Source: Herbidospora solisilvae
GTDB lineage: Bacteria > Actinomycetota > Actinomycetes > Streptosporangiales > Streptosporangiaceae
Direction of reading: 5' to 3'
Assembly: GCF_009901565.1 (NCBI RefSeq)
Contig: NZ_WXEW01000008.1
Span: 186,001 to 250,000, forward strand
Length of the DNA stretch: 64,000 bases
Position numbers and translations under genes: made by a program. The notes under the pieces were generated by a model. That model had not been told where the DNA came from, did no database searches, and saw only the letters and a list, made by a program, of their open reading frames with translations. Position 1 is the stretch's first letter; each line of letters opens with the position of its first letter. Below are positions 9,064-16,840 of this stretch, piece by piece.

Positions 9064-10076
9064 TTCTCTCCTTCTGCGACAACCAGGGACTTCAGGCCCC
9101 GTTGCTGTCTCGTCGTTTCGAAGGCTTCGGCGACCGCGGCGAGCGGGAACCGGTGGCTGATCAGCGGGGCGACGTCGACCTGGCCGAACCGGAGCAGGCG
9201 CAGGGCGGTCGCGAAGTCGTTGGGGATGAAGTCGTGGCTGCCGTTGATCGCGACCTGGTCGTAGTGGGGCACGTCGGGGTTGAGGGCGATGGCGCCCTTC
9301 GGGTGGGTGCCGGCGAACAGGTTGACCGCGCCGTTCTTGGCCACCAGGCCGAACGCCGCCTCGATGACCGCCGGGATTCCGACGGTGACGATCACGATGT
9401 CGGCGCCGCGCCCGTCGGTGAGGTCGAGGACCGCCTCCCGCTGGTTCGCCACCTCGGCGACGTCGTGGGCGCCGAGTTCCCGGGCTGCCTTCAGCCGGTC
9501 GGCCTTCATGTCGGTGACGATGACCCGGCCGCCCCTGGCCCTGGCGACCTGGGTGTGCAGCAGGCCGATCGGGCCCGCGCCGACGACCAGCACGTTCTCG
9601 GCGAGCGGCAGCGGCAGCGCGCGGTGGGCGTTGACGACGCAGGCCAGCGGCTCGGCGAAGCTCGCCGCCTCGAAGCTCACGCCGTCGGCGAGCCTGGTGA
9701 GCTGCGCCACCGGCATGACCGTCGCGTCGGCGAAGCCGGCGATCGGGTACTTGACGAGGTTCTCGCAGAAGTTGGCCGCGCCGCGCACGCACTGGTGACA
9801 CCGGCCGCAGACGCCGCGCCAGTCGACCGCGACCCGGTCGCCGACCTGGAGGTCGCCGGTGTCGCCGCTGCCGAGTTCGGTCACGACGCCGGCGATCTCG
9901 TGGCCGGGCGTCCACGGGTCGCGCTTGGCGGCCGTCGCGGCAGTGTAGCTGCGGATGTCGCTGGGGCAGACGCCCGAGGCGTGAATCCTGATGACGGCCT
10001 GGCCCTCGCCCGCCTTCGGGTCGGGCCTTTCCTCTACACGCAGGTCGTTGTGGCCGTACAGCAGAGCTGATTTCAC
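9060..10076 (-). CDS. Second zinc-dependent medium-chain dehydrogenase
   Basis: A 338-residue MDR enzyme from a GTG at 10076 with AAGGGG 6-10 nt upstream. The catalytic zinc site is GVCPSD and PGHEIAG, the structural zinc loop CGRCHQCVRGAANFC, and the nucleotide-binding strand VLVVGAGPIGLLHTQVA. It resembles sorbitol/threonine dehydrogenases and is clearly distinct from the one encoded at 7174-8217. Its stop overlaps the aldolase start by ATGA. A 108-bp gap with a candidate operator lies upstream, so this gene probably heads its own transcript of catabolic enzymes. Confidence 0.92.
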   Translation of the reverse strand: MKSALLYGHNDLRVEERPDPKAGEGQAVIRIHASGVCPSDIRSYTAATAAKRDPWTPGHEIAGVVTELGSGDTGDLQVGDRVAVDWRGVCGRCHQCVRGAANFCENLVKYPIAGFADATVMPVAQLTRLADGVSFEAASFAEPLACVVNAHRALPLPLAENVLVVGAGPIGLLHTQVARARGGRVIVTDMKADRLKAARELGAHDVAEVANQREAVLDLTDGRGADIVIVTVGIPAVIEAAFGLVAKNGAVNLFAGTHPKGAIALNPDVPHYDQVAINGSHDFIPNDFATALRLLRFGQVDVAPLISHRFPLAAVAEAFETTRQQRGLKSLVVAEGEK

Positions 10077-10097
10077 GCCGACCCCTTTCCCAGCAGC

Positions 10098-10125
10098 CGG
10101 TCAGGCTGCCTGCTTGTCTGGCAGG
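10098..10125. promoter_or_regulatory. Candidate operator region upstream of the dehydrogenase-aldolase-kinase genes
   Basis: The 108-bp gap 10077-10184 contains TTGTCTGGCAGG at 10114-10125, which matches the near-palindrome TGYCTGRCA also found at 15566-15574 and 15665-15673. The core is flanked by CCTGC (10109-10113) and GCAGG (10121-10125), a 5-bp inverted repeat. A second weaker match, GGTCAGGCT, lies at 10100-10108. FadR-subfamily GntR proteins bind GT-N-AC type sites, so this is a reasonable operator for the regulator encoded at 16841-17515. Binding is inferred only. Confidence 0.4.
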
Positions 10126-10184
10126 TTTGAAATGGTGCCTCGTGTCACAGAGCCGAACAAGGCTCCGTTTGTCACGATTTGGTG

Positions 10185-11138
10185 TTATTGAAAGAGTTCG
10201 CGGAGCACGCGGATGGTTCTGAGCTGGTCCTCGGGACCGCCACCCTCGTGGTTGTTGTACGGCCACACCGTGATGTCCTTCGGCCCCTGGTAGGCGTTGA
10301 AGGCGGCGTACACGGTCGACGGCGGGCAGACGCCGTCCATCAGCGCGACGGAGAACGACCCGCGGCAGGTCGCCCGCGCCGCGAAGGCGGTCGCGTCGAA
10401 GTAGGCGAGCGTGGCGAACGCCCGCTCCCACTTCGTGCGGTGGATCGAGCACCAGCGCACGATCTCGGCGTAGGGCTCCCGTTCGGTGATCGCGGTGCCC
10501 CTGCGGAAGGCCGACAGGAACGGGACGTGCGGGATCGCGCCCCGCACGTCGTCGCGCAGACCGGCCACGACCAGCGACAACGCGCCACCCTGGGACCTGC
10601 CGGTGACGGCGGTTTCGCCGACGCCCGGATGTCGTCTGACCGCGTCGACGGCTCTCACGGCGTCGGTGTAGAGGCGGCGGTAGTAGTAGTCGTCGGGATC
10701 GAGGATGCCCCGCGTCAGGTAACCGGGCACGGCCGGGCCGGTCGCCGACGGGTCTCCCGTGTCGCCGGCCCGCCACGAGCTGCCCTGACCCCGGGTGTCC
10801 ATGATGAAGTGGCCGAAACCCGACGACACATAGGCCAGCGACTCGATCGGGATGCCGCGGCCCGAGCCGTACCCGAGATACTCCACCGCCGTCGGGACGG
10901 GGCCGGACCTGTTGGCGGGCAGCAGCAACCACCCCTTGATGGGGTCGCCGCCGTAGCCGGTGAACGTGACGTCCCAGGTGTCGACCGTGGTCAGACCCGC
11001 GTCGTGGGGCTCGAAGACCACGTCCAGCGGCGGCTGCTCCTTGAGGGTGCGGGCCCAGAAGTCGTCGAAGTCGGCCGGTTCCGGTTCGGGGTAGCGGTAT
11101 TCGCGGAGCTGGGGGAGCGGGAGGTCGAACTGCGGCAC
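10185..11138 (-). CDS. Acetylxylan esterase/cephalosporin-C deacetylase family hydrolase (AXE1)
   Basis: A 317-residue alpha/beta hydrolase without signal peptide, starting at GTG 11138. The AXE1 family motifs are present: RGQGSSWRAGDTGDP near residue 116, the nucleophile elbow GRSQGGALS (serine about residue 183), and a C-terminal acid/histidine region (LMDGVCPPST, YNNHEGGG). Such enzymes deacetylate acetylated sugars or short oligosaccharides inside the cell. Its place 4 bp after the amidohydrolase gene suggests that the imported compound carries an acyl ester that is removed here. Confidence 0.9.
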   Translation of the reverse strand: MPQFDLPLPQLREYRYPEPEPADFDDFWARTLKEQPPLDVVFEPHDAGLTTVDTWDVTFTGYGGDPIKGWLLLPANRSGPVPTAVEYLGYGSGRGIPIESLAYVSSGFGHFIMDTRGQGSSWRAGDTGDPSATGPAVPGYLTRGILDPDDYYYRRLYTDAVRAVDAVRRHPGVGETAVTGRSQGGALSLVVAGLRDDVRGAIPHVPFLSAFRRGTAITEREPYAEIVRWCSIHRTKWERAFATLAYFDATAFAARATCRGSFSVALMDGVCPPSTVYAAFNAYQGPKDITVWPYNNHEGGGPEDQLRTIRVLRELFQ

Positions 11139-11142
11139 TGTC

Positions 11143-12084
11143 TCACCCCTTGAGATTCGGGAAGAGCCGGGCGGGATTGGTCTCGGCGACGGTGGTCAGG
11201 TCGGGGCCCAGGAGTTCGGCCGCCTCGTGGAGGCAGGCCGCGACCGTCTTCGCGTCGACGAACGGGAAGTCCGAGCCGATGAGGAGACGTTCCGGGCCGG
11301 CCAGCGCCAGCGCCGAGCCGAGGGCGTAGGGGGTGGTGGCGAGGGCGAAGTCGTAGTGGAAGCGGCGTAGTGCGCGGTAGATCCCGCCCTCGCCCACCTG
11401 CTCCAGTTCCGGCAGGGGTTCGGCGATGGCGAGGCGTCCGGCCAGGTAGGGGGCGGTGCCGCCGCAGTGGGAGAAGATCCAGGTGATGCCGGGGTAGCGG
11501 TCGTGGGCGCCGTTCAGGGTCAGGTTGACGATGGCCCGGGTGGTGTCGAAGACGTACTCGATCAGCGACGGCCGCAGGTGGATCTCGGCGGCCGGGTAGT
11601 GCACCGGCAACTGCGGGTGGACGTGCACCACGGCCCCCCGCCTGTCGAGCTCGGCCAGCACCGGCTCGAAGGCCGGATCGCCCAGATACCGTCCCGCGTA
11701 GTTGGTCAGCAGGCCGACCCCGGCGAACGCGTCGTGGCCGGCCCACCGCTCGATCATGTGCAGCGCGTCGCCCACCGACGGCAGCGGCACCGCCACGAAC
11801 GCCCGGAACCTGCCCGGGTGTTCGGCGACCGTCGCGGCCAGGTCGGCGTTGGTGCGCTCGCACAACTCGCGGGCGAGCGCCTGGTCGCCGTCGAAGAAGA
11901 ACCCGGGCGACCCGGCGGACAACACCGCCAGGTCGATGCCCAGGTCGTCCATCATCGCGAGCGAGGCTCCGGCCGACCAGGCGGGCAGGCCGACACCGGG
12001 CTGCGCGCCGATCCCCAGGCCTTCGAGGACCTCGGCGTAGGCCGGGAAGATCGCGTGGTGGTGGACGTCGACGCGCATGGTCAC
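11143..12084 (-). CDS. ACMSD-type amidohydrolase (amidohydrolase_2 family)
   Basis: The 313-residue protein has the metal-binding pattern of the ACMSD/gamma-resorcylate decarboxylase branch of amidohydrolases: VDVHHHAIFP at the N-terminus, HVHPQLP near residue 150, FSHCGG near residue 207 and GSDFPFVD near residue 260. Members catalyse non-oxidative decarboxylation or lactone/ester hydrolysis. The start is the GTG at 12084 overlapping the stop of the DJ-1 gene; an ATG six bases further in (12078) is possible. The substrate is not predictable, but neighbouring genes encode other hydrolases. Confidence 0.87.
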   Translation of the reverse strand: MTMRVDVHHHAIFPAYAEVLEGLGIGAQPGVGLPAWSAGASLAMMDDLGIDLAVLSAGSPGFFFDGDQALARELCERTNADLAATVAEHPGRFRAFVAVPLPSVGDALHMIERWAGHDAFAGVGLLTNYAGRYLGDPAFEPVLAELDRRGAVVHVHPQLPVHYPAAEIHLRPSLIEYVFDTTRAIVNLTLNGAHDRYPGITWIFSHCGGTAPYLAGRLAIAEPLPELEQVGEGGIYRALRRFHYDFALATTPYALGSALALAGPERLLIGSDFPFVDAKTVAACLHEAAELLGPDLTTVAETNPARLFPNLKG

Positions 12085-12746
12085 GAATCGAGGACCGCGT
12101 AGGCCCGGTAGTTGGACGAGCCGGGGCCCGCCGCGCGGTTCTTCATGATCGCGGTGGCCGTGTAGGCGGGCGAGGAGTTCGGCGGCTCGTTGAGGGCCGG
12201 GAGCGGGCCGCCCTTGGCCGGCTCCCGCGCTTCGAGCGCGTCCTTGATGGCCGCGCAGAACTCCGGCAGGTCGTTGGGCAGCCGGGAGGTGATCAGGTTG
12301 CCGTCGACCACGACCGGTTCGTCCTTGAACAACGCGCCGGCGTTGATGACGTCGTCCTTGATGGTCGCCACGCAGGTCGCCTGCCGTCCCGACACGATCC
12401 CGGCGGTGGCCAGCATCCAGCCGGCGTGGCAGATGGCCGCCACGACCAGGTTGCGGGTGTCGGCGTCCCTGACCAGCTTCACCATGTCGGGGTTGCGCCG
12501 CAGGTACTCGGGGGAGAAGCCGCCCGGGATGATCACGGCGTCGACCGAGTCGAGGTCGACGTCCTGCACGGTGAGGTCGGCGCGGGCGGGGTAGCCGATC
12601 TTGCTGGCGTACACCTCGTCCGTCGACGGGCCCACCACCCGCACCTGCGCGCCGTCCTCGCGGAAACGCAGGACCGGATACCAGAGCTCCAGCTCCTGGT
12701 AGAGGTTCTCGACCAGCACGACGATCCGTGCCTGTGACAGTTCCAC
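12081..12746 (-). CDS. DJ-1/PfpI family protein with intact cysteine
   Basis: A 221-residue protein from the GTG at 12746, preceded by GAGGGA. It begins QARIVVLVENLYQELELWYPVLRF and has the nucleophile elbow VVAAICHAGW with cysteine 106 followed by histidine, as in active DJ-1/PfpI proteins. Family members act as proteases, glyoxalases or isonitrile hydratases. A C-terminal extension of about 40 residues (from REPAKGGPL) is not part of the fold. A shorter paralogue lacking the cysteine is encoded two genes upstream, and the phosphotriesterase-like gene lies between them. Confidence 0.9.
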   Translation of the reverse strand: MELSQARIVVLVENLYQELELWYPVLRFREDGAQVRVVGPSTDEVYASKIGYPARADLTVQDVDLDSVDAVIIPGGFSPEYLRRNPDMVKLVRDADTRNLVVAAICHAGWMLATAGIVSGRQATCVATIKDDVINAGALFKDEPVVVDGNLITSRLPNDLPEFCAAIKDALEAREPAKGGPLPALNEPPNSSPAYTATAIMKNRAAGPGSSNYRAYAVLDS

Positions 12747-12754
12747 GTTGTCCC

Positions 12755-13795
12755 TCAGACCTTGATGGAGAAGATGCGGGCGGCGTTGTCGCGGGTGATG
12801 GCGTCGATCTGCTCGTCGGTCACGCCCTTGCTCTTCAGGCGCGGGATGAAGGAGGTCCACATGTAACCGAGGTCGACGCGCTCGTTGGCGAGCTGCGGGT
12901 CGGACTCCGTGACGTCGGAGCGCGGGTTGTAGAACCAGCGGTCGTAGGAGAGCACGAGCTGGCTGGTGAAGCCCTCGTTGATCAGGCCCACGAACGCGTT
13001 CGCCATGCGCTCGTCGAGTTCCTCGACGGTGTCGACGCGCCAGGGGATGCCGATGTGGTCGAGCTGGAGGTTGGCGCCCCGGTTGAGGATCTCGTGCAGC
13101 TGGCCCTCGTCCGGCTCGACGAAGGCGTGCCCGATGATCACCTTCGCCGGGTCGGCGCCCTCCTCTTCGAGGATGTCGAGCTGCTCGATGCCGGGGTTGG
13201 TGACGCGGTAGTCCATCGGGTCGGTGTGGGTGTTGATCGCGCAGCCGACGATGCGGGAGGCCCGCCCGGCGGCCCGGATCACCCGGTCCTCGACCTCGTG
13301 GATGCGCCGGCCGTTGGGCCCGATCGGGCTCGGCTGCGGCGTGACGCTCTCCTGTCCGGTCGCGATCTTGATGGCGCCCGCCTTGTAGGGCGTCTGCTGC
13401 CACGCGAAGACCATGCCCTCGGTCAGGTCCCGCACGAAGAAGTCGGTCAGCTCCTCGACCGTCTGCCGCCGCCAGTAGTAGGGCACGCCCATGCGCTCGG
13501 GGAAGAAGCCGGTGATCGCGATGACGTTCATGCCGGTCCGGCGGGCGACCTCGGCCATCAGCTCGGGGTGGCGGCCGACCTCGGGCGGGGTCATGTCGAC
13601 GAGCGTGCCGAAACCCCAGTCCCGCATGCCGTCGGCGACCTGTTTGGCGATGAACGCGACGTTGTTCTCGTAGTCGAGCACGGTCCGGTGGTCGAGCTCC
13701 GCGCCCGGGTAGCCGTAGAGGAGGTGCTCGTGGGTGAGGAACCGGCCCGACGTCTCGGGTGAGACGTCGCCCAGAACGGTCCTGAAGACTTCCAT
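12755..13795 (-). CDS. Phosphotriesterase-family hydrolase (lactonase-like)
   Basis: This 346-residue TIM-barrel protein starts at the ATG at 13795 with GAGGAG about 11 nt upstream. The binuclear metal site looks complete: THEHLLYG (residue about 21), the carboxylated lysine in AGAIKIATG, NTHTDP, IGHAFVEP and the catalytic aspartate in LSYDRW. The family includes lactonases and phosphotriesterase homology proteins. In a sugar-acid setting a lactonase acting after a dehydrogenase is a natural guess, but only the family is established here. Confidence 0.9.
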   Translation of the reverse strand: MEVFRTVLGDVSPETSGRFLTHEHLLYGYPGAELDHRTVLDYENNVAFIAKQVADGMRDWGFGTLVDMTPPEVGRHPELMAEVARRTGMNVIAITGFFPERMGVPYYWRRQTVEELTDFFVRDLTEGMVFAWQQTPYKAGAIKIATGQESVTPQPSPIGPNGRRIHEVEDRVIRAAGRASRIVGCAINTHTDPMDYRVTNPGIEQLDILEEEGADPAKVIIGHAFVEPDEGQLHEILNRGANLQLDHIGIPWRVDTVEELDERMANAFVGLINEGFTSQLVLSYDRWFYNPRSDVTESDPQLANERVDLGYMWTSFIPRLKSKGVTDEQIDAITRDNAARIFSIKV

Positions 13796-13800
13796 CGGAT

Positions 13801-14226
13801 TCAGACTCCTCTGCGAATGGTGGCGAAGAACTCGGAGAGATCGTTCGTGCCGTCGGCGGAGACCACCCGTTCGTTCTGGTCGCCGATGGCCTGGGCCACC
13901 ACCGACGCGCCGTTGCCGACCGAGGCGACCCGCCCGCCGGCCGCGTGCACGGCCGTGACCAGGGCGACCTGCGCGCCGCTCGGCTGGGGGAGGTCCCACG
14001 GCGCGACGCCGGGGGCGATGATCACGTCGACGGAGGCGGGGTCGAGGTCGGCGGCGTCGGTGTCGGGGATGACGGGGTAGCCGAGGATGCTCTCCGCCCC
14101 CGCGGCGGCGGCCACGATGTGGACGGTCGCGCCCTCCTCGCGGCCGCGCAGCACCGGGTACCAGAAGTCGAGCTCCTGGTAGCCGGGGTAGGCGAGGACC
14201 ACGACCTTCTGCTGGGCCAGCGACAT
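13801..14226 (-). CDS. DJ-1/PfpI-like protein lacking the catalytic cysteine
   Basis: A 141-residue protein aligned throughout with the DJ-1 protein at 12081-12746 (VVVLAYPGYQELDFWYPVLRGREEGA against VVVLVENLYQELELWYPVLRFREDGA; each half shown is partial). At the nucleophile elbow it reads ASVGNGASVV, so glycine 104 replaces the cysteine and asparagine replaces the histidine. It also lacks about 40 C-terminal residues. It is probably non-catalytic, perhaps a partner of the longer paralogue. It starts at ATG 14226 with GGAG upstream, directly following the TAA of the preceding gene. Confidence 0.82.
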   Translation of the reverse strand: MSLAQQKVVVLAYPGYQELDFWYPVLRGREEGATVHIVAAAAGAESILGYPVIPDTDAADLDPASVDVIIAPGVAPWDLPQPSGAQVALVTAVHAAGGRVASVGNGASVVAQAIGDQNERVVSADGTNDLSEFFATIRRGV

Positions 14227-14685
14227 TTACGCTCCAAGGTGTTCGGCGGGATGGGACGCGGCGAAGGAGTCGACGACCTCGGCGCAGGCGCGCAGGGCGG
14301 TCAGCGCCGTTTCGTTGTCGACCTGGGGAGCGGCGCCGCTCACTCCGATGGCGCCGATGAGTTCGCCGTCCGACCGCAGCGGGAAGCCGCCGGCCAGGAC
14401 GACGATCCGCCCGGCGAGTGCCGAGGTCAGGCCCCAGTCGGCCGCCCCGGGCTTGGTGACCTCGCCCCACGCGTCGGTCGGCGCGTTGAACGCGGCGGCG
14501 GTGAACGCCTTGTCGATCGCGAGGGTGAGCGCGACGTGCGAGGCGCCGTCCATGCGCACGGCGGCGACGACGTGGCCGTGCCGGTCGGTGACGGCGATGG
14601 CCATCGGCTTGCCCGCGCTGTCCTGGGCGGCCCTGACCAGGCGTTCGGCCAGTTCGAGAGTGACGACGGATTCGGTGCGGATCAT
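14227..14685 (-). CDS. GlcG/HbpS family protein
   Basis: The 152-residue protein matches the GlcG/HbpS (PduO C-terminal-like) fold: LAERLVRAAQDSAGKPMAIAVTD at the N-terminus, VVAAVRMDGA, and GGFPLRSDGELIGAIGVSGAA towards the end. HbpS of Streptomyces is a haem-degrading sensor, whereas GlcG-type members accompany glycolate and other small-acid catabolic operons. The catabolic context favours the GlcG-like role. It has no signal peptide. It abuts the DJ-1-like gene. Confidence 0.88.
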   Translation of the reverse strand: MIRTESVVTLELAERLVRAAQDSAGKPMAIAVTDRHGHVVAAVRMDGASHVALTLAIDKAFTAAAFNAPTDAWGEVTKPGAADWGLTSALAGRIVVLAGGFPLRSDGELIGAIGVSGAAPQVDNETALTALRACAEVVDSFAASHPAEHLGA

Positions 14686-14696
14686 CGGAGCGGCCT

Positions 14697-14803
14697 CACG
14701 GGGTGAGCGTGGCGGAACGGATCGCGAATCGGCGGGCGGGTTTCACGAGGTGAGCGTGGCCTTCGACGAAGGCGCGGGTCGGCGGGTGGTTTCACGAGGC
14801 GAG
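14697..14803. repeat. Imperfect tandem repeat at the 3' end of the SDR gene
   Basis: Unit 1 covers 14697-14743 (47 bp) and unit 2 covers 14744-14792 (49 bp); a partial third copy (14793-14803) is the end of the SDR coding sequence. Both units begin CACG(A/G)GGTGAGCGTGGC and end with TCGGCGGG followed by GGTTT. It looks like duplication of the SDR stop-codon region into the spacer before the GlcG/HbpS gene. Confidence 0.75.
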
Positions 14804-15547
14804 GAGGCCGCCGTCGACGACGACGGCCTGGCCGGTCAGATAGCGGGAGCCGGGGGAGAGGAGGAACTCGATGACGGCGGCGACGTCGTCCGGAACCCCC
14901 TGGCCGCCGAGGGGGATGCGCGACTCCAGCGCCGCGACGGTCGTGTTGTCCTTGCCGCCCACGCGGGTCCAGTAGGGGTCGTTGAAGGGGGTGTCGATCC
15001 AGCCGGGGCAGACGCAGGTGACGCAGACCCCGTCGGGGCCCATCGCGACCGCGAGTGACCTGGTCAGCGCGACGAGGCCGCCCTTGGAGGCGGCGTACGC
15101 GAAACTTCCGCCGCCGCCCCGGAAGGCCGCGGTCGAGCCGGTGAGCACCACCCGGCCGTGGGCCGACGCCGCCAGATGGGGGGCCGCGGCCTGCGTCATG
15201 AAGAAGGGCGCCCGGAGGTTGAGCGCCATCGTGCGGTCCCATTCGGACGCGGAGAAATTTGCCAATTCGGTCTCGACGAGAAGCCCTGCGCAGAAGACGA
15301 TGGCATCCAGGCGGCCGTGCGCTTCGACCGCGTCGGCGACCGCCTGGGCGGGTCCGTCGGCCGTGGCCAGGTCGACGTGGCTCGCCGTCCCCGAACCGGG
15401 GTGGGCGTCGAGGGCCTTGACGACCTCGGCGGCACCGGCCGCGTCGATGTCGGCCACGTGCACGTCGGCGCCCGCCGCGCGCAGCCGGGCCGCCGTGGCG
15501 GCCCCGATGCCGCTCGCGCCACCGGCTATCAGCACAGATGTCACCAC
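14792..15547 (-). CDS. Short-chain dehydrogenase/reductase (SDR)
   Basis: A 251-residue classical SDR with the cofactor loop AGGASGIGAATA (residues about 8-19), an FCAGLL strand where NNAG is usual, the catalytic tyrosine and lysine in YAASK and the PGWIDTPF loop. Two tandem GTG codons (15547, 15544) can serve as start; the second has better spacing from GGAG. It is the first gene of the leftward catabolic run and faces a 178-bp regulatory region shared with the divergent C45 hydrolase gene. Confidence 0.92.
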   Translation of the reverse strand: MVTSVLIAGGASGIGAATAARLRAAGADVHVADIDAAGAAEVVKALDAHPGSGTASHVDLATADGPAQAVADAVEAHGRLDAIVFCAGLLVETELANFSASEWDRTMALNLRAPFFMTQAAAPHLAASAHGRVVLTGSTAAFRGGGGSFAYAASKGGLVALTRSLAVAMGPDGVCVTCVCPGWIDTPFNDPYWTRVGGKDNTTVAALESRIPLGGQGVPDDVAAVIEFLLSPGSRYLTGQAVVVDGGLLAS

Positions 15548-15565
15548 AACTCCAACCTGTAGGGC

Positions 15566-15699
15566 TGCCTGACATCATGAACCTGTGTTTTGAGTTCTGG
15601 CAAGGCGTTATGCCCGAAAAACCGGCGAGTTGACACTGTTGGACCCAGGCTCCCACAATCAACATGTCTGACAGCCAGGCACCCTGGACGATTGTCCAG
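15566..15699. promoter_or_regulatory. Divergent regulatory region with candidate FadR-type operators
   Basis: The 178-bp gap 15548-15725 separates the SDR gene (left) from the C45 hydrolase gene (right). It contains TGCCTGACA at 15566-15574, the perfect palindrome TGTCTGACA at 15665-15673, and a separate inverted repeat CTGGAC-GATT-GTCCAG at 15684-15699. The GTC-T-GAC core fits the general GT-N-AC operator pattern of FadR-subfamily regulators, and such a regulator is encoded just to the right. No confident -10/-35 pair was assigned. Confidence 0.5.
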
Positions 15700-15725
15700 C
15701 CTCATGTGAGGGAGCGGCCCGTTCC

Positions 15726-16823
15726 ATGCACTTTTCTGGGGAGTTCCCAGTGGTCCGCGTGGCCGGACCGCCCGCCGAGCGCGGCAGGCGGTACGGCGCG
15801 CTGGCCCGCACCCGGATCCACCGTTCGATCTCCGCCTACCAGCGCGTCTTCGACCACTACGCGGGATGGGACTGGGCCACCGTGTGCGCCCACGCCGCCC
15901 GGTACCGCGACGTCGTCGGTGACTTCTCGCCGGCGTCCCTGACCGAGATGCGGGGCATCGCCGAGGGCGCCGGCCTCGACGTCGCGGAGATCCTGGCCCT
16001 CAACACCCGCAGCGAGATCATGTTCCACGCCGGCGACCGGGAGATGCCCCACGAGTGCACGTCGCTGACGCTGCTCCCGGACCGCTCGGCCACCGGCACC
16101 CCGCTCATCGCGCAGAACTGGGACTGGCTGCTCCACTCGATGGACACCGCCATGATCCTGGAGGTCGTCCGCGACGACGGCCCCTCGTTCGTCACGCTGG
16201 TCGAGGCCGGTCTGCTCGCCAAGGTCGGCATGAACGACGCGGGCGTCGGGTTGTGCACCAACACCCTGATCAGCGACGGCGACGAGGGCCGGATCGGGGT
16301 GCCCTACCACGTCCTGCTGCGCGCCGCCCTCGACAGCGGGTCGGGCCGCGAGGCCGCCCGCACGATCGCCGGCGCCGAGCGCGCCCTGTCGGCCAACTAC
16401 CTGCTCGCCGACGACACCGGCTTCGCCGCCGACCTCGAAACGGCCCCCCGCCCCGACGGTGTGCGGATTCTCACCCCCGAAGACGGCCAGATCACGCACG
16501 CCAACCACTTCCGATCTCCCGACCTGACAGGCGAGGATCTGTACGCGCGCCGCAAGCCCCACACGTTCACGCGGCTGCGCAACGTCACCGAGAGCCTGGG
16601 CGAACGGTCCGGCCTGTCGGTCGACGACCTCAAGAAGGTGCTCGCCGACCACCAGGACAGCCCGTCGAGCGTCTGCCAGCACCCCGACGAGAATGTGCAC
16701 GAACGTGAGCGCACCGCGACGATCGCCGGTGTGATCATGGACGTGTCCGGCCGTACGATGCATATCGCCGCGGGGCGGCCCTGCGTGGCACGGTGGGAGA
16801 CGAGAACCCTGGCGCCGAGATGA
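15726..16823 (+). CDS. C45-family (penicillin acyltransferase-like) Ntn hydrolase
   Basis: A 365-residue protein resembling acyl-CoA:6-APA acyltransferase (peptidase family C45). The key feature is HECTSLTLL, where cysteine 111 is the expected self-cleavage site and N-terminal nucleophile. The following TPLIAQNWDW and GMNDAGVGLCTNTL match the mature chain of the family. Members hydrolyse or transfer N-acyl groups. It has no signal peptide, so it works inside the cell, probably removing an acyl amide from the imported compound. Its stop overlaps the earliest possible start of the FadR-type regulator gene. Confidence 0.88.
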   Translation: MHFSGEFPVVRVAGPPAERGRRYGALARTRIHRSISAYQRVFDHYAGWDWATVCAHAARYRDVVGDFSPASLTEMRGIAEGAGLDVAEILALNTRSEIMFHAGDREMPHECTSLTLLPDRSATGTPLIAQNWDWLLHSMDTAMILEVVRDDGPSFVTLVEAGLLAKVGMNDAGVGLCTNTLISDGDEGRIGVPYHVLLRAALDSGSGREAARTIAGAERALSANYLLADDTGFAADLETAPRPDGVRILTPEDGQITHANHFRSPDLTGEDLYARRKPHTFTRLRNVTESLGERSGLSVDDLKKVLADHQDSPSSVCQHPDENVHERERTATIAGVIMDVSGRTMHIAAGRPCVARWETRTLAPR

Positions 16824-16840
16824 AGAAGGACCTATCCGTA

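Noticed and set aside
5765-9082. Long minus-strand open frame continuing upstream of the sugar-binding protein gene
   Set aside because: It is arginine/glycine-rich and runs through the kinase, dehydrogenase and aldolase genes in a different frame. The lipoprotein signal and ribosome site at 5764 define the real start.
5740-9264. 1174-codon plus-strand frame opposite the kinase-dehydrogenase-aldolase genes
   Set aside because: It lies antisense to four well-supported genes and has no recognisable domain.
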